64,000 nucleotides of DNA, from the NCBI GenBank assembly GCA_965249215.1, contig CBDFLN010000001.1, forward strand, positions 124,001-188,000. Reading direction: 5' to 3'. Source of the DNA: G963667675 sp965249215 (GTDB lineage Bacteria; Chloroflexota; Dehalococcoidia; Lucifugimonadales; UBA3495). Every line of letters starts with the position of its first letter. Within the stretch, counting starts at the first letter, position 1. The notes under the pieces are model-generated. The model did no database searches. It saw nothing but the letters and a program-made list of their open reading frames with translations, and was not told the origin of the DNA. This document shows, piece by piece, positions 33,779-42,925 of this stretch. A program made the translations under genes and the position numbers.

Positions 33779-35218
33779 GTGGAACGGCGGCTTCCCCACC
33801 CGTTGCCGGGTATGCATGATCTCCTGAAGGACGAGTACCTGGGTCTACGTCAGGCCCAAGAGAACTTGCAGGCTTCTCTCTCTTTGCACGGCTACCAGGT
33901 GGTGGATACCCCGGTGCTGGAGCCTACCGAGATCTTCCTTCGCAAGTCCGGCGGCGAGTTGGCTTCGCGTATGTACACCTTTGTGGAGCCCGGAGGACAC
34001 AGGGTCAGCCTGCGCCCCGAGTTCACCTCCGCCGTGATCTGTTTATTCATCAGGCAAGAGGGACGGGAGCCCTTGCCGCTCCGATGGCAGTACGCCGGGC
34101 CCGTCTTTCGCTACGCTCCCTCAGACCCATTGGGTCGGCGCCAGTTTACCCAGGTGGGGGCCGAGCTCATCGGCGCCTCTGGGCCCTACGCCGATGCCGA
34201 GGTTATGGCTCTAGCGTGCCGGGTTCTGACATCGCCGGCAAGGGGCCCAAGCACGGATGGTCTCCGACTGGTGGTGGGCGATGTTGGCGCCATCCACGGA
34301 CTGCTTCGCCAGTTCGATCTGTCGGAACGGGCCATCCTGTTTCTGCTGAGTAGCTTGGGGACACTGAAGGAAGGCCTGGAAGGAGTGAAGCGAGTCCAGG
34401 AACAGAGTCAGTGGCTGGGGTTGGTCCAGGCATCCGAACAGCCTACGGCCGGGGACACCGTGGGGTCGGAGGACGCTCGGCGACTGGTCCACCACCTCAT
34501 GGCCTCTACTTTGGAGCACCAGGTCGGGGTCCGGACCCCGGAGGAGATTGTGGACCGGCTGTTGCAGAAGCTGCAAGGCGGTGACGCCCGGGAGCAATTC
34601 GAGCGGGGCCTGGAGTTTGCCGCCGCGGTCTCCCAACTTCAGGGGCAGCCTGCTCCTACATTGGACGCAGCACGCCGGCTGGCAAAGCAGTACCACTTGG
34701 ACAGTAGCCCAGTGGACTCTCTGGAGAAGACCCTCCAGGTTCTCGGGTCTCACTCGCTCGAAGGCATGGAGGTCTCCCTTGACTTGGGCTTGGCCCGGGG
34801 CATAGCCTATTACACTGGGATTGTATTTGAAATCCATCATGGCGCCGCTCTGGGGGAGCAGTCTCTTGGTGGCGGCGGACGGTACGATGGCCTCATCAAG
34901 GCCCTGGGCAGCGATGAGGATGTGGCCGCGCTGGGATTCGCTTATACCCTGGAGCGGGTTGCGGCGATTCGTGCTCCGCAAGGTTCAGCCCAAGTCCCTG
35001 GACAGCTTCCCAAACGTGTCCTGGTAGTCCCCCGGCACCAGCGTTTGTACCAGCAAGCCCTCCAGGTGGCCGATGCGCTGCGTCTCGAAGGCGAGGCCGC
35101 GGAGGTGGCCCTGACAGACGGCCCTTTGGAGGTGCACAAAGAGCACGCCCAGCGCAAGGGCATGGATGCGATTATTGTGGTTGAGGATGATGGAACGAGC
35201 CAACGTCACCGGGTCTAG
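33779..35218 (+). CDS. Histidyl-tRNA synthetase-like protein, probable HisZ
   Basis: The class II synthetase fold is clear: LRPEFTSAVI and FRYAPSDPLGRRQFTQVGAEL (motif 2 region, about residues 85-135), and the histidine-site motif LGLARGIAYYTGIVFE (about 338-353). HisRS usually has ERPQ-GRYRQF at motif 2; here the loop is changed. The anticodon-like C-domain (VLVVPRHQRLYQQALQ) is present but short, ending where hisG starts. At the head of a his operon this suggests the HisG regulatory subunit HisZ, though a divergent HisRS cannot be excluded. The GTG at 33779 has AAGGGAG upstream, and the promoter sits over the more upstream start. Confidence 0.75.
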   Translation: MERRLPHPLPGMHDLLKDEYLGLRQAQENLQASLSLHGYQVVDTPVLEPTEIFLRKSGGELASRMYTFVEPGGHRVSLRPEFTSAVICLFIRQEGREPLPLRWQYAGPVFRYAPSDPLGRRQFTQVGAELIGASGPYADAEVMALACRVLTSPARGPSTDGLRLVVGDVGAIHGLLRQFDLSERAILFLLSSLGTLKEGLEGVKRVQEQSQWLGLVQASEQPTAGDTVGSEDARRLVHHLMASTLEHQVGVRTPEEIVDRLLQKLQGGDAREQFERGLEFAAAVSQLQGQPAPTLDAARRLAKQYHLDSSPVDSLEKTLQVLGSHSLEGMEVSLDLGLARGIAYYTGIVFEIHHGAALGEQSLGGGGRYDGLIKALGSDEDVAALGFAYTLERVAAIRAPQGSAQVPGQLPKRVLVVPRHQRLYQQALQVADALRLEGEAAEVALTDGPLEVHKEHAQRKGMDAIIVVEDDGTSQRHRV

Positions 35219-36239
35219 CCCGTGGCAGGAAGCCCTTAGGCTGGCGCTTCCCAGCGACGGAGAGCTGTACGAACCTTGTATCAGCTTCCTCCGCTCCTGC
35301 GGCATGCCTGTGGAACGGGCCAGCCGTCGCCGCTACACTGCGACTCTTGGAGACATTTCAGACGTGGTGGTCCTCTTTCAGCGAGCCGCCGACATCGCGG
35401 GGAAGGTGGAGGAGGGCAGCGCCGATCTGGGGATCGTGGGGCTGGACCGATTTCTCGAGTTTCGCAGGGAGGACGGGGATACGGTCCTTCTCCTTGAGGA
35501 CCTGGACTTCGGACAGTGTGAGTTGGTGCTGGCCGTCCCCGAACTCTGGGTGGATGTAGCGTCCACTCGAGACCTGGCGGACCTGGCTGTTGAGTTCCGG
35601 GAGCGGGGCCGGGAGCTCCGGGTGGCGACCAAGTACCCCCTGCTGGTCGGACGCTTTCTGTATGCCCAGGGGATCAACTATTTCACGCTGATCCCCTCCA
35701 GCGGCACTCTGGAGGCGGCCCCGACCATGGGCTACGCCGACCTTATCGCCGACTTGACCGCTAGCGGGGCAACCTTACGAGAGAACGGGCTAAAGACCCT
35801 GGAGGACGGTTCGATCCTGGTATCGCAGGCGTGCCTTATCGCGAATAGACGCCAGCCCGCCCAGGAGTCGGTCAAGCTATCACGAGTCAAGGCCATTTTG
35901 GAGCGCATCGAAGGATACCTGCGGGCCCAGAAGTACTGCACCATTACCGCCAACGTTCGGGGGAGCTCAGCGGAGACGGTGGCTGCCCTGATCATGGAGC
36001 GACCCGATCTAGCGGGGGTCCAGGGACCCACCATCGCCCCGGTCCACGACGCCGAGGGCGAGGGCTGGTATGCATCCACGATCCTGGTGAAAAGGAGCCA
36101 GGTGTTAGAGGCCGTAGAGCACCTAAGGAGCCTGGGCGGGAACGGCATTGCCGTAACTCCTCTCACATATCTGTACCACGAGAAGTCCGAGGCCTATGAG
36201 AGGCTTCGGGTGGCCCTGGAAGGGACGGATCGTGCCTAA
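35190..36239 (+). CDS. hisG: ATP phosphoribosyltransferase HisG
   Basis: This is the first committed step of histidine synthesis, joining ATP and PRPP. The family signature is present: LEAAPTMGYADLIADLTASGATLRENGL (about residues 170-197, shown by its LEAAPTMG and SGATL parts), after VATKYPLLVGRFL. At 349 residues it is of the long form, with a C-terminal ACT-like regulatory domain (about 255-345, ending LYHEKSEAYERL). The short form that needs HisZ lacks this domain. It overlaps the HisZ-like gene by 29 bases and the next gene by eight. Confidence 0.88.
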   Translation: MERANVTGSSPWQEALRLALPSDGELYEPCISFLRSCGMPVERASRRRYTATLGDISDVVVLFQRAADIAGKVEEGSADLGIVGLDRFLEFRREDGDTVLLLEDLDFGQCELVLAVPELWVDVASTRDLADLAVEFRERGRELRVATKYPLLVGRFLYAQGINYFTLIPSSGTLEAAPTMGYADLIADLTASGATLRENGLKTLEDGSILVSQACLIANRRQPAQESVKLSRVKAILERIEGYLRAQKYCTITANVRGSSAETVAALIMERPDLAGVQGPTIAPVHDAEGEGWYASTILVKRSQVLEAVEHLRSLGGNGIAVTPLTYLYHEKSEAYERLRVALEGTDRA

Positions 36240-36984
36240 CATCCCGGCCCACATTGGCCTGGCCCTCGAAGTGGCAGCGAAGCTCGAGCATCCTGCTGTT
36301 GAACGCCACAAAGGGAGCTTCCTCCTGGGGTCCACCACTCCGGATATCCGGGCTATGACCAAGGGGGACCGAGAGGCGACCCATTTTGCGCCCTTCGACA
36401 GCACCGAACTCTTCGCCGCCGTGGACGGCCTGTTCAGGACTCATAGGCATCTGTCACAGGCCGACAGGGTGTCTGAAGCCACCTGCGCCTTTGTTGCGGG
36501 CTATATCTCCCACCTGGTGGCCGACCAGGTGTGGGTGGCCGAGATCTATCAGCCCTATTTCGGTAACCCGGCGGTGTATGAGGATGCGACTGTAGCCAAG
36601 GTTATGGACCGGGCCCTGCAACTGGAGATGGACCGCCAGGCCTCGGACCGGGTCGGGGAGATCTACCCCATCTTGTCCAACGCCGAGGAGGGAGTGGATG
36701 TCGGCTTCATCGATGCTCCAACCCTGACGGCCTGGCGGGGGTGGGTGTTTGAGGTCTGCTCTCGCGGGTTCACTTGGGAACGGCTTCTCTTTCTGGCGCG
36801 CCGTCGCCAGGACCCTACTAACCATAATGTCGCCCAGCAGGCCGCGGAAGAGTTTCTTCAGTCGGTGCCCAGGGGCCTGCAGGGCATTACACAGCGAGTG
36901 CCCTTGGAGCGAGTCGAGGCCTACCGGAACAGGGCGGTTCGGGAGTCGGGAAAGTTGGCTCAGGAGTACCTGGCGTGCGTGTAG
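36232..36984 (+). CDS. Zinc-dependent phospholipase C-type protein (PF00882-like)
   Basis: The 250-residue helical protein has the metal-binding pattern of the zinc-dependent PLPC/S1-P1 nuclease-like family: IPAHIGLALEV at the start, GSTTPDIR (about 37-44), THF and GYISHLVADQVW (about 92-103). It lacks a signal peptide, so it is cytoplasmic and perhaps not a phospholipase. It is embedded in the his operon, overlapping hisG (GTG start at 36232 inside the hisG end) and hisD. Whether it takes part in histidine synthesis, for example as a phosphatase, is unknown. Confidence 0.7.
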   Translation: MPNIPAHIGLALEVAAKLEHPAVERHKGSFLLGSTTPDIRAMTKGDREATHFAPFDSTELFAAVDGLFRTHRHLSQADRVSEATCAFVAGYISHLVADQVWVAEIYQPYFGNPAVYEDATVAKVMDRALQLEMDRQASDRVGEIYPILSNAEEGVDVGFIDAPTLTAWRGWVFEVCSRGFTWERLLFLARRRQDPTNHNVAQQAAEEFLQSVPRGLQGITQRVPLERVEAYRNRAVRESGKLAQEYLACV

Positions 36985-38360
36985 TAAGAGGTTATGAGGC
37001 GGGCCGGACGGCCCTCGAGCGAGATATCCAGCAAGACTGGGACAAGGCTCCGCCGTCTCTCTTGGAGGGGATCCTTCGAGTCTTCGATGAACGACTCACA
37101 CCGCAGGAGGTGGTGGCCCGCATCTTGGCCGACGTGCGGTCCCGCGGCGACTCAGCCGTCAGGGAGTACACGCGCCGACTCGACGGTGCAATTCCCACAT
37201 CCCTGGAGGTGCCGCGCGAGCTCTGGCGTAGGGCCTATGACGACCTTCCCAGGGGGCTGCGGCGATCTCTGGAGACGCTTGCCAAGCGGGCACAGGCCTT
37301 CCATCAAGCCTCGCTTCCCAGAAGCTGGGTGGACTACGTCCAGGGCTTCGGGGAGCAGTACACGCCTTTGAGTCGAGTGGGCATCTACATCCCTGGTGGC
37401 ACGGCAGTATACCCCTCCACGGTGCTCATGACGGCTATTCCTGCCCGGATTGCCGGGGTCAAGGAGATAGTTCTGGCGACCCCCAGCAGGGGGGACGAGG
37501 GGCCCAATCAAACGGTATTGGCTGCCGCTCACGCGGCCGGGGTGGACCGGGTCTTCCAGATAGGTGGCGCTCAGGCCATTGCTGCTATGGCCTATGGCAC
37601 CGAGTCGGTGCCCAGAGTGGACATGGTCTGCGGCCCAGGGAACGTCTTCGTTACGATAGCAAAAAGAATGGTTTACGGGCACGTCGCGGTGGACGGCCTG
37701 TATGGGCCCACGGAGACCGTGGTCATCGCAGATGAACTTGCGGACCCGGCCCTGTGCGCCGCTGACCTGTTGGCCCAGGCGGAGCATGATCCCCTGGCGT
37801 CGCCCATTTTCATCACTACCTCGGAGGCCGTCCTGGCTCGTGTAGAGCGGCAAATAGCCCGTCAGCTTGCTCGCTTGTCTCGCCGGGAGGTGGCCCGTGC
37901 GGCCCTGGAAGCCCAGGGGGTCGCAGTCATCGTAGACACCCTGGGGGAGGCGGTGGCCCTGGCTAACCTCTACGCCCCGGAGCACCTCTGCCTGATGGTG
38001 GCGGATCCTTGGTCCTTGTTGGGGATGGTGAAGAACACCGGAGGCGTCTTCCTGGGAGAGGGCTCCCCAGAGGCTGTGGGAGACTACGTAGCAGGGCCGA
38101 GTCACGTCATGCCTACGGGGGGGACGGCTCGCTTCGGGTCGCCTTTGGGAGTGCACCACTTCCTCAAGGTTACCGCTGTGATTGGGATGGATGAAGCCAC
38201 CTTTGCTTCTGTGGCTGGGGATGGGGCTCGGCTGGCACGAAGCGAAGGTTTTGACGGACATGCACGCGCGCTGGACCTGCGCCGGCGAGGGAAGCGCGCT
38301 TCTCGAAATGGACGGGGCGCTCGCGCGCAGCGGAGAAGCGGCGCTTCCGTCTCAGACTAA
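36975..38360 (+). CDS. hisD: Histidinol dehydrogenase HisD
   Basis: HisD carries out the last two oxidations, histidinol to histidine. Landmarks are RVGIYIPGGTAVYPSTVLM (about residues 135-153), CGPGNVFVTIAKRMV (about 218), the catalytic AQAEHDPLASP (about 272) and AGPSHVMPTGGTARF (about 370-384). The body matches the usual 430 residues, but about 25 basic residues follow the normal end. It begins with GTG, overlapping the PLPC-type gene by ten bases. Confidence 0.93.
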   Translation: MRVVRGYEAGRTALERDIQQDWDKAPPSLLEGILRVFDERLTPQEVVARILADVRSRGDSAVREYTRRLDGAIPTSLEVPRELWRRAYDDLPRGLRRSLETLAKRAQAFHQASLPRSWVDYVQGFGEQYTPLSRVGIYIPGGTAVYPSTVLMTAIPARIAGVKEIVLATPSRGDEGPNQTVLAAAHAAGVDRVFQIGGAQAIAAMAYGTESVPRVDMVCGPGNVFVTIAKRMVYGHVAVDGLYGPTETVVIADELADPALCAADLLAQAEHDPLASPIFITTSEAVLARVERQIARQLARLSRREVARAALEAQGVAVIVDTLGEAVALANLYAPEHLCLMVADPWSLLGMVKNTGGVFLGEGSPEAVGDYVAGPSHVMPTGGTARFGSPLGVHHFLKVTAVIGMDEATFASVAGDGARLARSEGFDGHARALDLRRRGKRASRNGRGARAQRRSGASVSD

Positions 38361-38393
38361 GAGTCCAGGCAGCGATTGGAGGCTTGGGAAGGC

Positions 38394-39500
38394 ATGGATG
38401 GGCAGGGCAAAGTTCAACGCTTCATGCGGTCCCATGTGCATGGCCTGACGCCTTATGCCGGCATAGCCCCGCCGGCGTTCCTGGCTCAACGGGCCGGGAT
38501 CGCTCCGGAGCAGGTGATCAAGCTGGATGGCAACGAAAACCCCTATGGGCCTTCCCCCAAGGTCGCAGAGGCCCTCGCGGCGCACCCGTGGCATCACCTG
38601 TATCCGGACCCTCTGCAGCGCCGGGCGCGCCAGGCTTTGGCAACCTATGTTGGCACCACTCCGGAGTGGGTTGTGGCAGGTTCTGGCGCCGACGAACTGA
38701 TCGACCTGCTTGTGCGTCTCTTCATTGAGCCGGGGGAGAAGGTGCTGGACCTGCCTCCCACCTTTGGCATGTATGCTGTGAGCACGCGTATCCAGGGTGG
38801 TGAAGTGGTGGATGTCCCCCGTGATGAGGAGTTTGAGGTAGATGTGGCTGCCGTTCGCGAGGCTGTAGATGCTCGCACCAAGCTGGTCTTTCTCACCAAC
38901 CCAAACAACCCTACCGGAGCTCTCTCCTCGGAAGCCTGTGTCCGCGAGCTGCTGGAGACGGGACTGGTGGTGGTGGTGGATGAGACCTACCACGAGTTTT
39001 GCGGCTTCACCGTGGCGCATCTGGTCCCGGAATACGACAACCTCATCGTCCTGCGAACCCTCAGCAAATGGGCGGGTCTGGCGGGCCTACGCCTGGGCTA
39101 CGGCATCATGTCGCCGGAGCTGGTGCGATACCTGATGGCTATTAAACTGCCCTACAACATCTCGGTTGCCGCGGAGGCGGCCTTGCACGCCAGCCTGGAG
39201 GATACTGACCTGCTGCTCCAGCGGGTGCGTCTCCTGGTGGAGGAACGAGAGCGAATGGCGGCCCTGTTGAGCCAGGTTCCCGGGGTTCACTGCTTCCCCT
39301 CCAAGGGGAACTTCGTCCTCTGCCGGTTCCCTCCAGACACGGCTAAGCGGGTCCATAGTGAGCTTGCGGATCGTGGCATCTTCGTACGCCACTTCGAGGC
39401 CCCACGCCTTCAGGACTGCCTCCGGATCAGCGCCGGAAAGCCGGCCCACACCGATGCCCTGATGGGCGCCCTGACAGAAATCGTGGGGGTCTTAGCATGA
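38394..39500 (+). CDS. hisC: Histidinol-phosphate aminotransferase HisC
   Basis: This PLP enzyme converts imidazole-acetol phosphate to histidinol phosphate. Class I/II aminotransferase marks are KLDGNENPYGPSP (about residues 43-55), NPNNPTGALSS (about 172), VVDETYHEF (about 196) and the PLP lysine in LRTLSKWAGLAGLRLGY (about 227). The ATG at 38394 follows GGGAAGG; a TTG at 38376 would add six residues. It overlaps hisB by four bases. Confidence 0.92.
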   Translation: MDGQGKVQRFMRSHVHGLTPYAGIAPPAFLAQRAGIAPEQVIKLDGNENPYGPSPKVAEALAAHPWHHLYPDPLQRRARQALATYVGTTPEWVVAGSGADELIDLLVRLFIEPGEKVLDLPPTFGMYAVSTRIQGGEVVDVPRDEEFEVDVAAVREAVDARTKLVFLTNPNNPTGALSSEACVRELLETGLVVVVDETYHEFCGFTVAHLVPEYDNLIVLRTLSKWAGLAGLRLGYGIMSPELVRYLMAIKLPYNISVAAEAALHASLEDTDLLLQRVRLLVEERERMAALLSQVPGVHCFPSKGNFVLCRFPPDTAKRVHSELADRGIFVRHFEAPRLQDCLRISAGKPAHTDALMGALTEIVGVLA

Positions 39501-40096
39501 GGGTTTCTCGGAAGGCCCAACTACAACGAGAGACAGGGGAGACCCGAGTTACCGTCGAGCTGGCCCTGGACGGGACTGGGCAGTATGAAATCAACACGGG
39601 CAATGGGATGCTGGACCACCTATTGGCCCAGATCGCGCGCCATGGGCTCTTTGACCTGACTTTACAGGCTCAAGGCGATCTTCACACCGGATGGCACCAC
39701 CTGGTGGAGGATGTGGGTATCGGGCTTGGGCGGGCATTCCAAGAGACCGTTGGCGAGGGTCGTGGCATCGTGCGCATGGCCAGCGCCATGGTTCCCCTGG
39801 ACGAGGCTCTGGCCCAGGTGGTGGTTGACGTCAGCGGGCGCGGGTTCGCGGTGGTAGAGACGGGATTGAGTGGAGAGAAGGTGGAGGAGCTGCCAAGCGA
39901 CCTAGTGCGCCATTTCCTGGAGACCTTTGCTGTGCAGGCCCGCATCACACTCCACGCCCGCGTCCTCTCCGGCGTCAACGATCATCACAAGGCTGAAGCC
40001 CTTTTCAAGGCCTTGGCTCGGGCCTTGGCGGCAGCGGTCCAGATAGACCCCCGCCGGGGCGAGGACGTGCCCAGCACCAAAGGCACTATTAGCTGA
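39497..40096 (+). CDS. hisB: Imidazoleglycerol-phosphate dehydratase HisB
   Basis: It dehydrates imidazole glycerol phosphate. The 199-residue monofunctional form is seen, with the two metal-binding repeats: GWHHLVEDVGIGLGRAF (about residues 73-89) and VNDHHKAEALFKALARAL (about 163-180), plus GMLDHLLAQIARHG near the N-terminus. ATGA overlap with hisC indicates coupling. hisH, hisA, hisF and hisI are not present downstream here. Confidence 0.94.
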   Translation: MRVSRKAQLQRETGETRVTVELALDGTGQYEINTGNGMLDHLLAQIARHGLFDLTLQAQGDLHTGWHHLVEDVGIGLGRAFQETVGEGRGIVRMASAMVPLDEALAQVVVDVSGRGFAVVETGLSGEKVEELPSDLVRHFLETFAVQARITLHARVLSGVNDHHKAEALFKALARALAAAVQIDPRRGEDVPSTKGTIS

Positions 40097-40260
40097 TGTC
40101 TTACCCTTGTCTCTCTTTGACATGCTCCTCAACGGAGAAGCTTCCTATTGCCTGTCCTGAAAAAACCATACTGTAGTCTGAGGATGAGTATGGTCCCCAG
40201 TGGTCGGCTTTCCCGGCTGTTGCCGGCAATCCGACGCGATCTTAATATCTCGGCGGTGTT

Positions 40261-41007
40261 ATGCCCCACTATGTGATCTTCTCCTTTCTAGGCTTGGCTG
40301 TGGGAAGCTTCCTCAACGTCTGCATAGATCGCCTGCCCGCCGGCGAGTCCATCGTCCGACATCCCTCCCATTGCACCTCGTGTGGGCACCTCTTGACCCC
40401 CCTGGACCTGGTCCCGGTGTTGAGCTACCTCTGGCTGCGTGGCCGCTGCCACTACTGCCGTGCAGTCATCCCTCTGCGAATACTCTTGGTTGAACTGGCG
40501 TCAGGTACCATGTTTGGCCTGCTCACCTGGCACTATGGCCTGGGGACACAACAGGCGGTAGCCCTGGTCTACGCCAGCGTGCTCCTGGTCGTCTTCGTCA
40601 TTGATCTCGAGCAACAACTGGTGCTGGATGTCGTGATCTACCCTACGATGCTTTTCGCGCTGGGGGCCTCCCTCGTCTGGCCCGATCTGAGCCCTCCCTG
40701 GGCGTTGGCGGGCGGAGCCCTGGGAATGGCAGTGCTTGGCCTTCCATTTCTGATGTACCGCGAAGGGATGGGGATGGGCGACGTCAAGCTGGCGGCGCTC
40801 ATCGGCGTGATGACTGGGTTCCCTTTAGTCGTGGTTAGCCTGCTCCTGGCGATTGTGGCCGGTGGCCTGGTGGCAGCGATCCTTCTAGGCCTACGGATCA
40901 AGGGACGAAAGGACGCTATTGCTTTTGGTCCCTTCCTCGCCGCGGCGGCTATGGTCACTGTCGTTTGGGGACAGAGTATTTGGGACTGGTATCCCGCGTG
41001 GGGATAA
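40261..41007 (+). CDS. Prepilin peptidase (A24 aspartic protease)
   Basis: This integral membrane enzyme cleaves and N-methylates type IV prepilins. The cytoplasmic loop has two CxxC pairs (CTSCGHLL and CHYCRAVIP, about residues 39-72), needed for the methylase part. The catalytic aspartates are in FVIDLEQQLVLD (about 108) and GMGMGDVKLAALIG (about 171). Eight membrane segments fit the family and 248 residues is normal. No pilin genes are adjacent. Confidence 0.92.
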   Translation: MPHYVIFSFLGLAVGSFLNVCIDRLPAGESIVRHPSHCTSCGHLLTPLDLVPVLSYLWLRGRCHYCRAVIPLRILLVELASGTMFGLLTWHYGLGTQQAVALVYASVLLVVFVIDLEQQLVLDVVIYPTMLFALGASLVWPDLSPPWALAGGALGMAVLGLPFLMYREGMGMGDVKLAALIGVMTGFPLVVVSLLLAIVAGGLVAAILLGLRIKGRKDAIAFGPFLAAAAMVTVVWGQSIWDWYPAWG

Positions 41008-41033
41008 CGATGTTTATGGTGACTTACGTTATG

Positions 41034-41062
41034 TTGACAAGAGATGGTGGAAACGATACGGT
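41034..41062 (+). promoter_or_regulatory. possible promoter after the prepilin peptidase gene
   Basis: A perfect TTGACA (41034-41039) is followed after 17 bases by TACGGT, a weak -10. It could drive the short gene at 41163. Confidence 0.35.
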
Positions 41063-41162
41063 AAATAAGGCTGCAGATAGTAAAGAAGACGAGGCAGTAT
41101 CGGAAACATGAGGACGGGCTACGCCGATTCCCACAGGCGGCGGACAGCTTCATCCCCCGCAG

Positions 41163-41423
41163 TTGACAACAGTGGCACCGCAGCCCGCATCACCCGGTAG
41201 CCAGATAACCGTGACTGGGACGGGCGGGTATATCAAGATCACAGGTGGGTACAGCGAAGGCTTAAGGCAATTCCACCTGTATTTCGACGAACAGTTGATT
41301 GGGACCATCTGGTGCATGATGAATGCATGCAGAGCGGCAGCTCGAATCCCGGAAGATGCAACCCCTGGTGAACACAAGCTTTCCGCTGAGGGCGGCTCCT
41401 CAATAACCGTGACCGTCGAATAA
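41163..41423 (+). CDS. Short beta-rich ORF, likely fragment of a surface protein
   Basis: The 86-residue frame from TTG has a bacterial Ig-like pattern (PGSQITVTGTGGYIKI, then GEHKLSAEGGSSITVTVE), as in repeated surface domains of Chloroflexota. It has no signal peptide of its own and no good ribosome site, so it is probably the remnant of a longer secreted protein or a single Ig-type domain whose N-terminal part is lost. Confidence 0.4.
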   Translation: MTTVAPQPASPGSQITVTGTGGYIKITGGYSEGLRQFHLYFDEQLIGTIWCMMNACRAAARIPEDATPGEHKLSAEGGSSITVTVE

Positions 41424-41521
41424 CGCCGCAATTACACGGTAACCTCCCTTATTGTGAAACCGCATCCGTGTCGATATGTTCTTTACGTCACAGCTAATTC
41501 GAAGGAAGTATGTGATCAGTT

Positions 41522-42565
41522 GTGTTTAGCATCATGAGAAAGAATACCCCACTTCCAGTGCGATTGGTGGCCTCATTCGCTGTCGTCGCTGGCCTGATTG
41601 CGTTAGTGGTGACTCTCACAGTAGCCAGAGACGATGACCAGCCGCTGGCGACGGCGAATGCAGGCCAATCCCTTGCGCTATGGATTCCTTCACCCACAAC
41701 GGTGCAAGACCTCGTCGATATTTCCGACGCTATCGTCGCCGGTGAGATCGTTGGGTTAATGAAGCAGACTATAGAAGGCCCAGTCGACGACTCTGGGGAC
41801 ACCGACAACCGAGATGATGTTCCGCCTCCGCGCCAATACCCATACTCCTACTTCGGAATCAGAATCAGCGACACTTTGCTCAATGACGGGTTTGTGGTTG
41901 ATAATCCAGTGTTGAGGCTGAAGGGCCACGCGGGAGATGGAATAGACTCCAACCGAAGGATCCAGCTTCCACAGGCAGGCGAGTCTTTTGTTTTGTTCCT
42001 GAGTCGCAATCCTGACAATGAGAGCTATGGGGTGTATGGCCCGTGGGCCATCCTCAATACCGATGGATCAACGGTTACGGGGTATGGTGCTGGATTGGAA
42101 GAACCTCAGTTCGCGCGGGGCGCAACTCCTGCACAACTAAAGCTTGATGTCGCTGAGGCGGTTGGCTCCCGGGTCGAGAACAATCCCATGGACCTACTAT
42201 TTCCAACCATCATCATTCAATCTCCAGCCGAATCAATACCGGCATCGACGCCGACGCCAAAGCCCCAGCCGACTGTGGACATGGGCGTGCCGCCTGCTGA
42301 CCCGGTAGAAACAGGGAATGCCTACGACTTCAAGTTCGGGACTATGCACTGTGGCGTTGAGAATATAGCGTTTGGGGGACAGTACTGGCGGGCCGAGAAT
42401 GTGCCGGAGGAATGGAAGTACAACCCACCAGCTGGGTGGAACGAGACCGACGCGACGGGTAGGATCGAGTTGTTGACTGAGGACATAGCGGTGTTCACCT
42501 CGCAGAGCGGCAACGAGATCCGGTACGTCCGGCGTCCGGAGGGCGAGTTGGCTCCCTGCTATTGA
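41522..42565 (+). CDS. Secreted or membrane-anchored protein of unknown function
   Basis: Not recognised. An N-terminal hydrophobic segment (about residues 12-33, SFAVVAGLIALVVTLTV) is an uncleaved anchor or signal. The main domain (about 50-220) is beta-rich, with SDAIVAGEIVGL and GESFVLFLSRNP, a pattern seen in many uncharacterised secreted proteins. A Thr-Pro linker (about 240-255) leads to a C-terminal domain (about 265-345) containing CGVENIAFGGQYW. Codon choice is less GC-biased than the his operon. The GTG at 41522 is nearest to the GGAAG site; an ATG four codons in is possible. Confidence 0.65.
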   Translation: MFSIMRKNTPLPVRLVASFAVVAGLIALVVTLTVARDDDQPLATANAGQSLALWIPSPTTVQDLVDISDAIVAGEIVGLMKQTIEGPVDDSGDTDNRDDVPPPRQYPYSYFGIRISDTLLNDGFVVDNPVLRLKGHAGDGIDSNRRIQLPQAGESFVLFLSRNPDNESYGVYGPWAILNTDGSTVTGYGAGLEEPQFARGATPAQLKLDVAEAVGSRVENNPMDLLFPTIIIQSPAESIPASTPTPKPQPTVDMGVPPADPVETGNAYDFKFGTMHCGVENIAFGGQYWRAENVPEEWKYNPPAGWNETDATGRIELLTEDIAVFTSQSGNEIRYVRRPEGELAPCY

Positions 42566-42683
42566 GCGACCTGATTCGCTGATGCGCGGTCAACCATCCC
42601 AGCGGTACGAACGGATGGCCTACGACAGGAGTGATGCTGTTGGCCAATTTGAAGAAAGGAGATCCCTTGGAAAGGAAGAGATT

Positions 42684-42925
42684 ATGAAGAATCGATTGAA
42701 TGTTTCCAAAGGGGTCATCGCGACCCTCCTAGTATTGTATCAGAGTCGGAGGGAGAACCCGAAGCTTATGATGGAGCGATCACAGTGGGATCGTCGACGG
42801 TGACTTACTACTCCAACGTCGTTGGTGCCAAGGTGCCGGAATTCATGCCTGGTCTCCCGCCGCTCATAGCCACGCCCGAGGCGTTGACTCCGCCATGCTT
42901 GCCGAAGTTGAGTCACTCAAAATGA
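42684..42925 (+). pseudogene. Frameshifted small secreted protein
   Basis: An ATG at 42684 after GGAAGAG begins a signal-like N-terminus (KNRLNVSKGVIATLLVL). Near 42735 the frame must change to continue into a plausible body, which contains AYDGAITVGSSTVTYYSNVV and VPEFMPGLPPLIATPEAL and stops at TGA 42923-42925. That stop overlaps the next gene's ATG (ATGA). I read this as a small exported protein broken by a one- or two-base indel. A sequencing error is possible. Confidence 0.4.
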
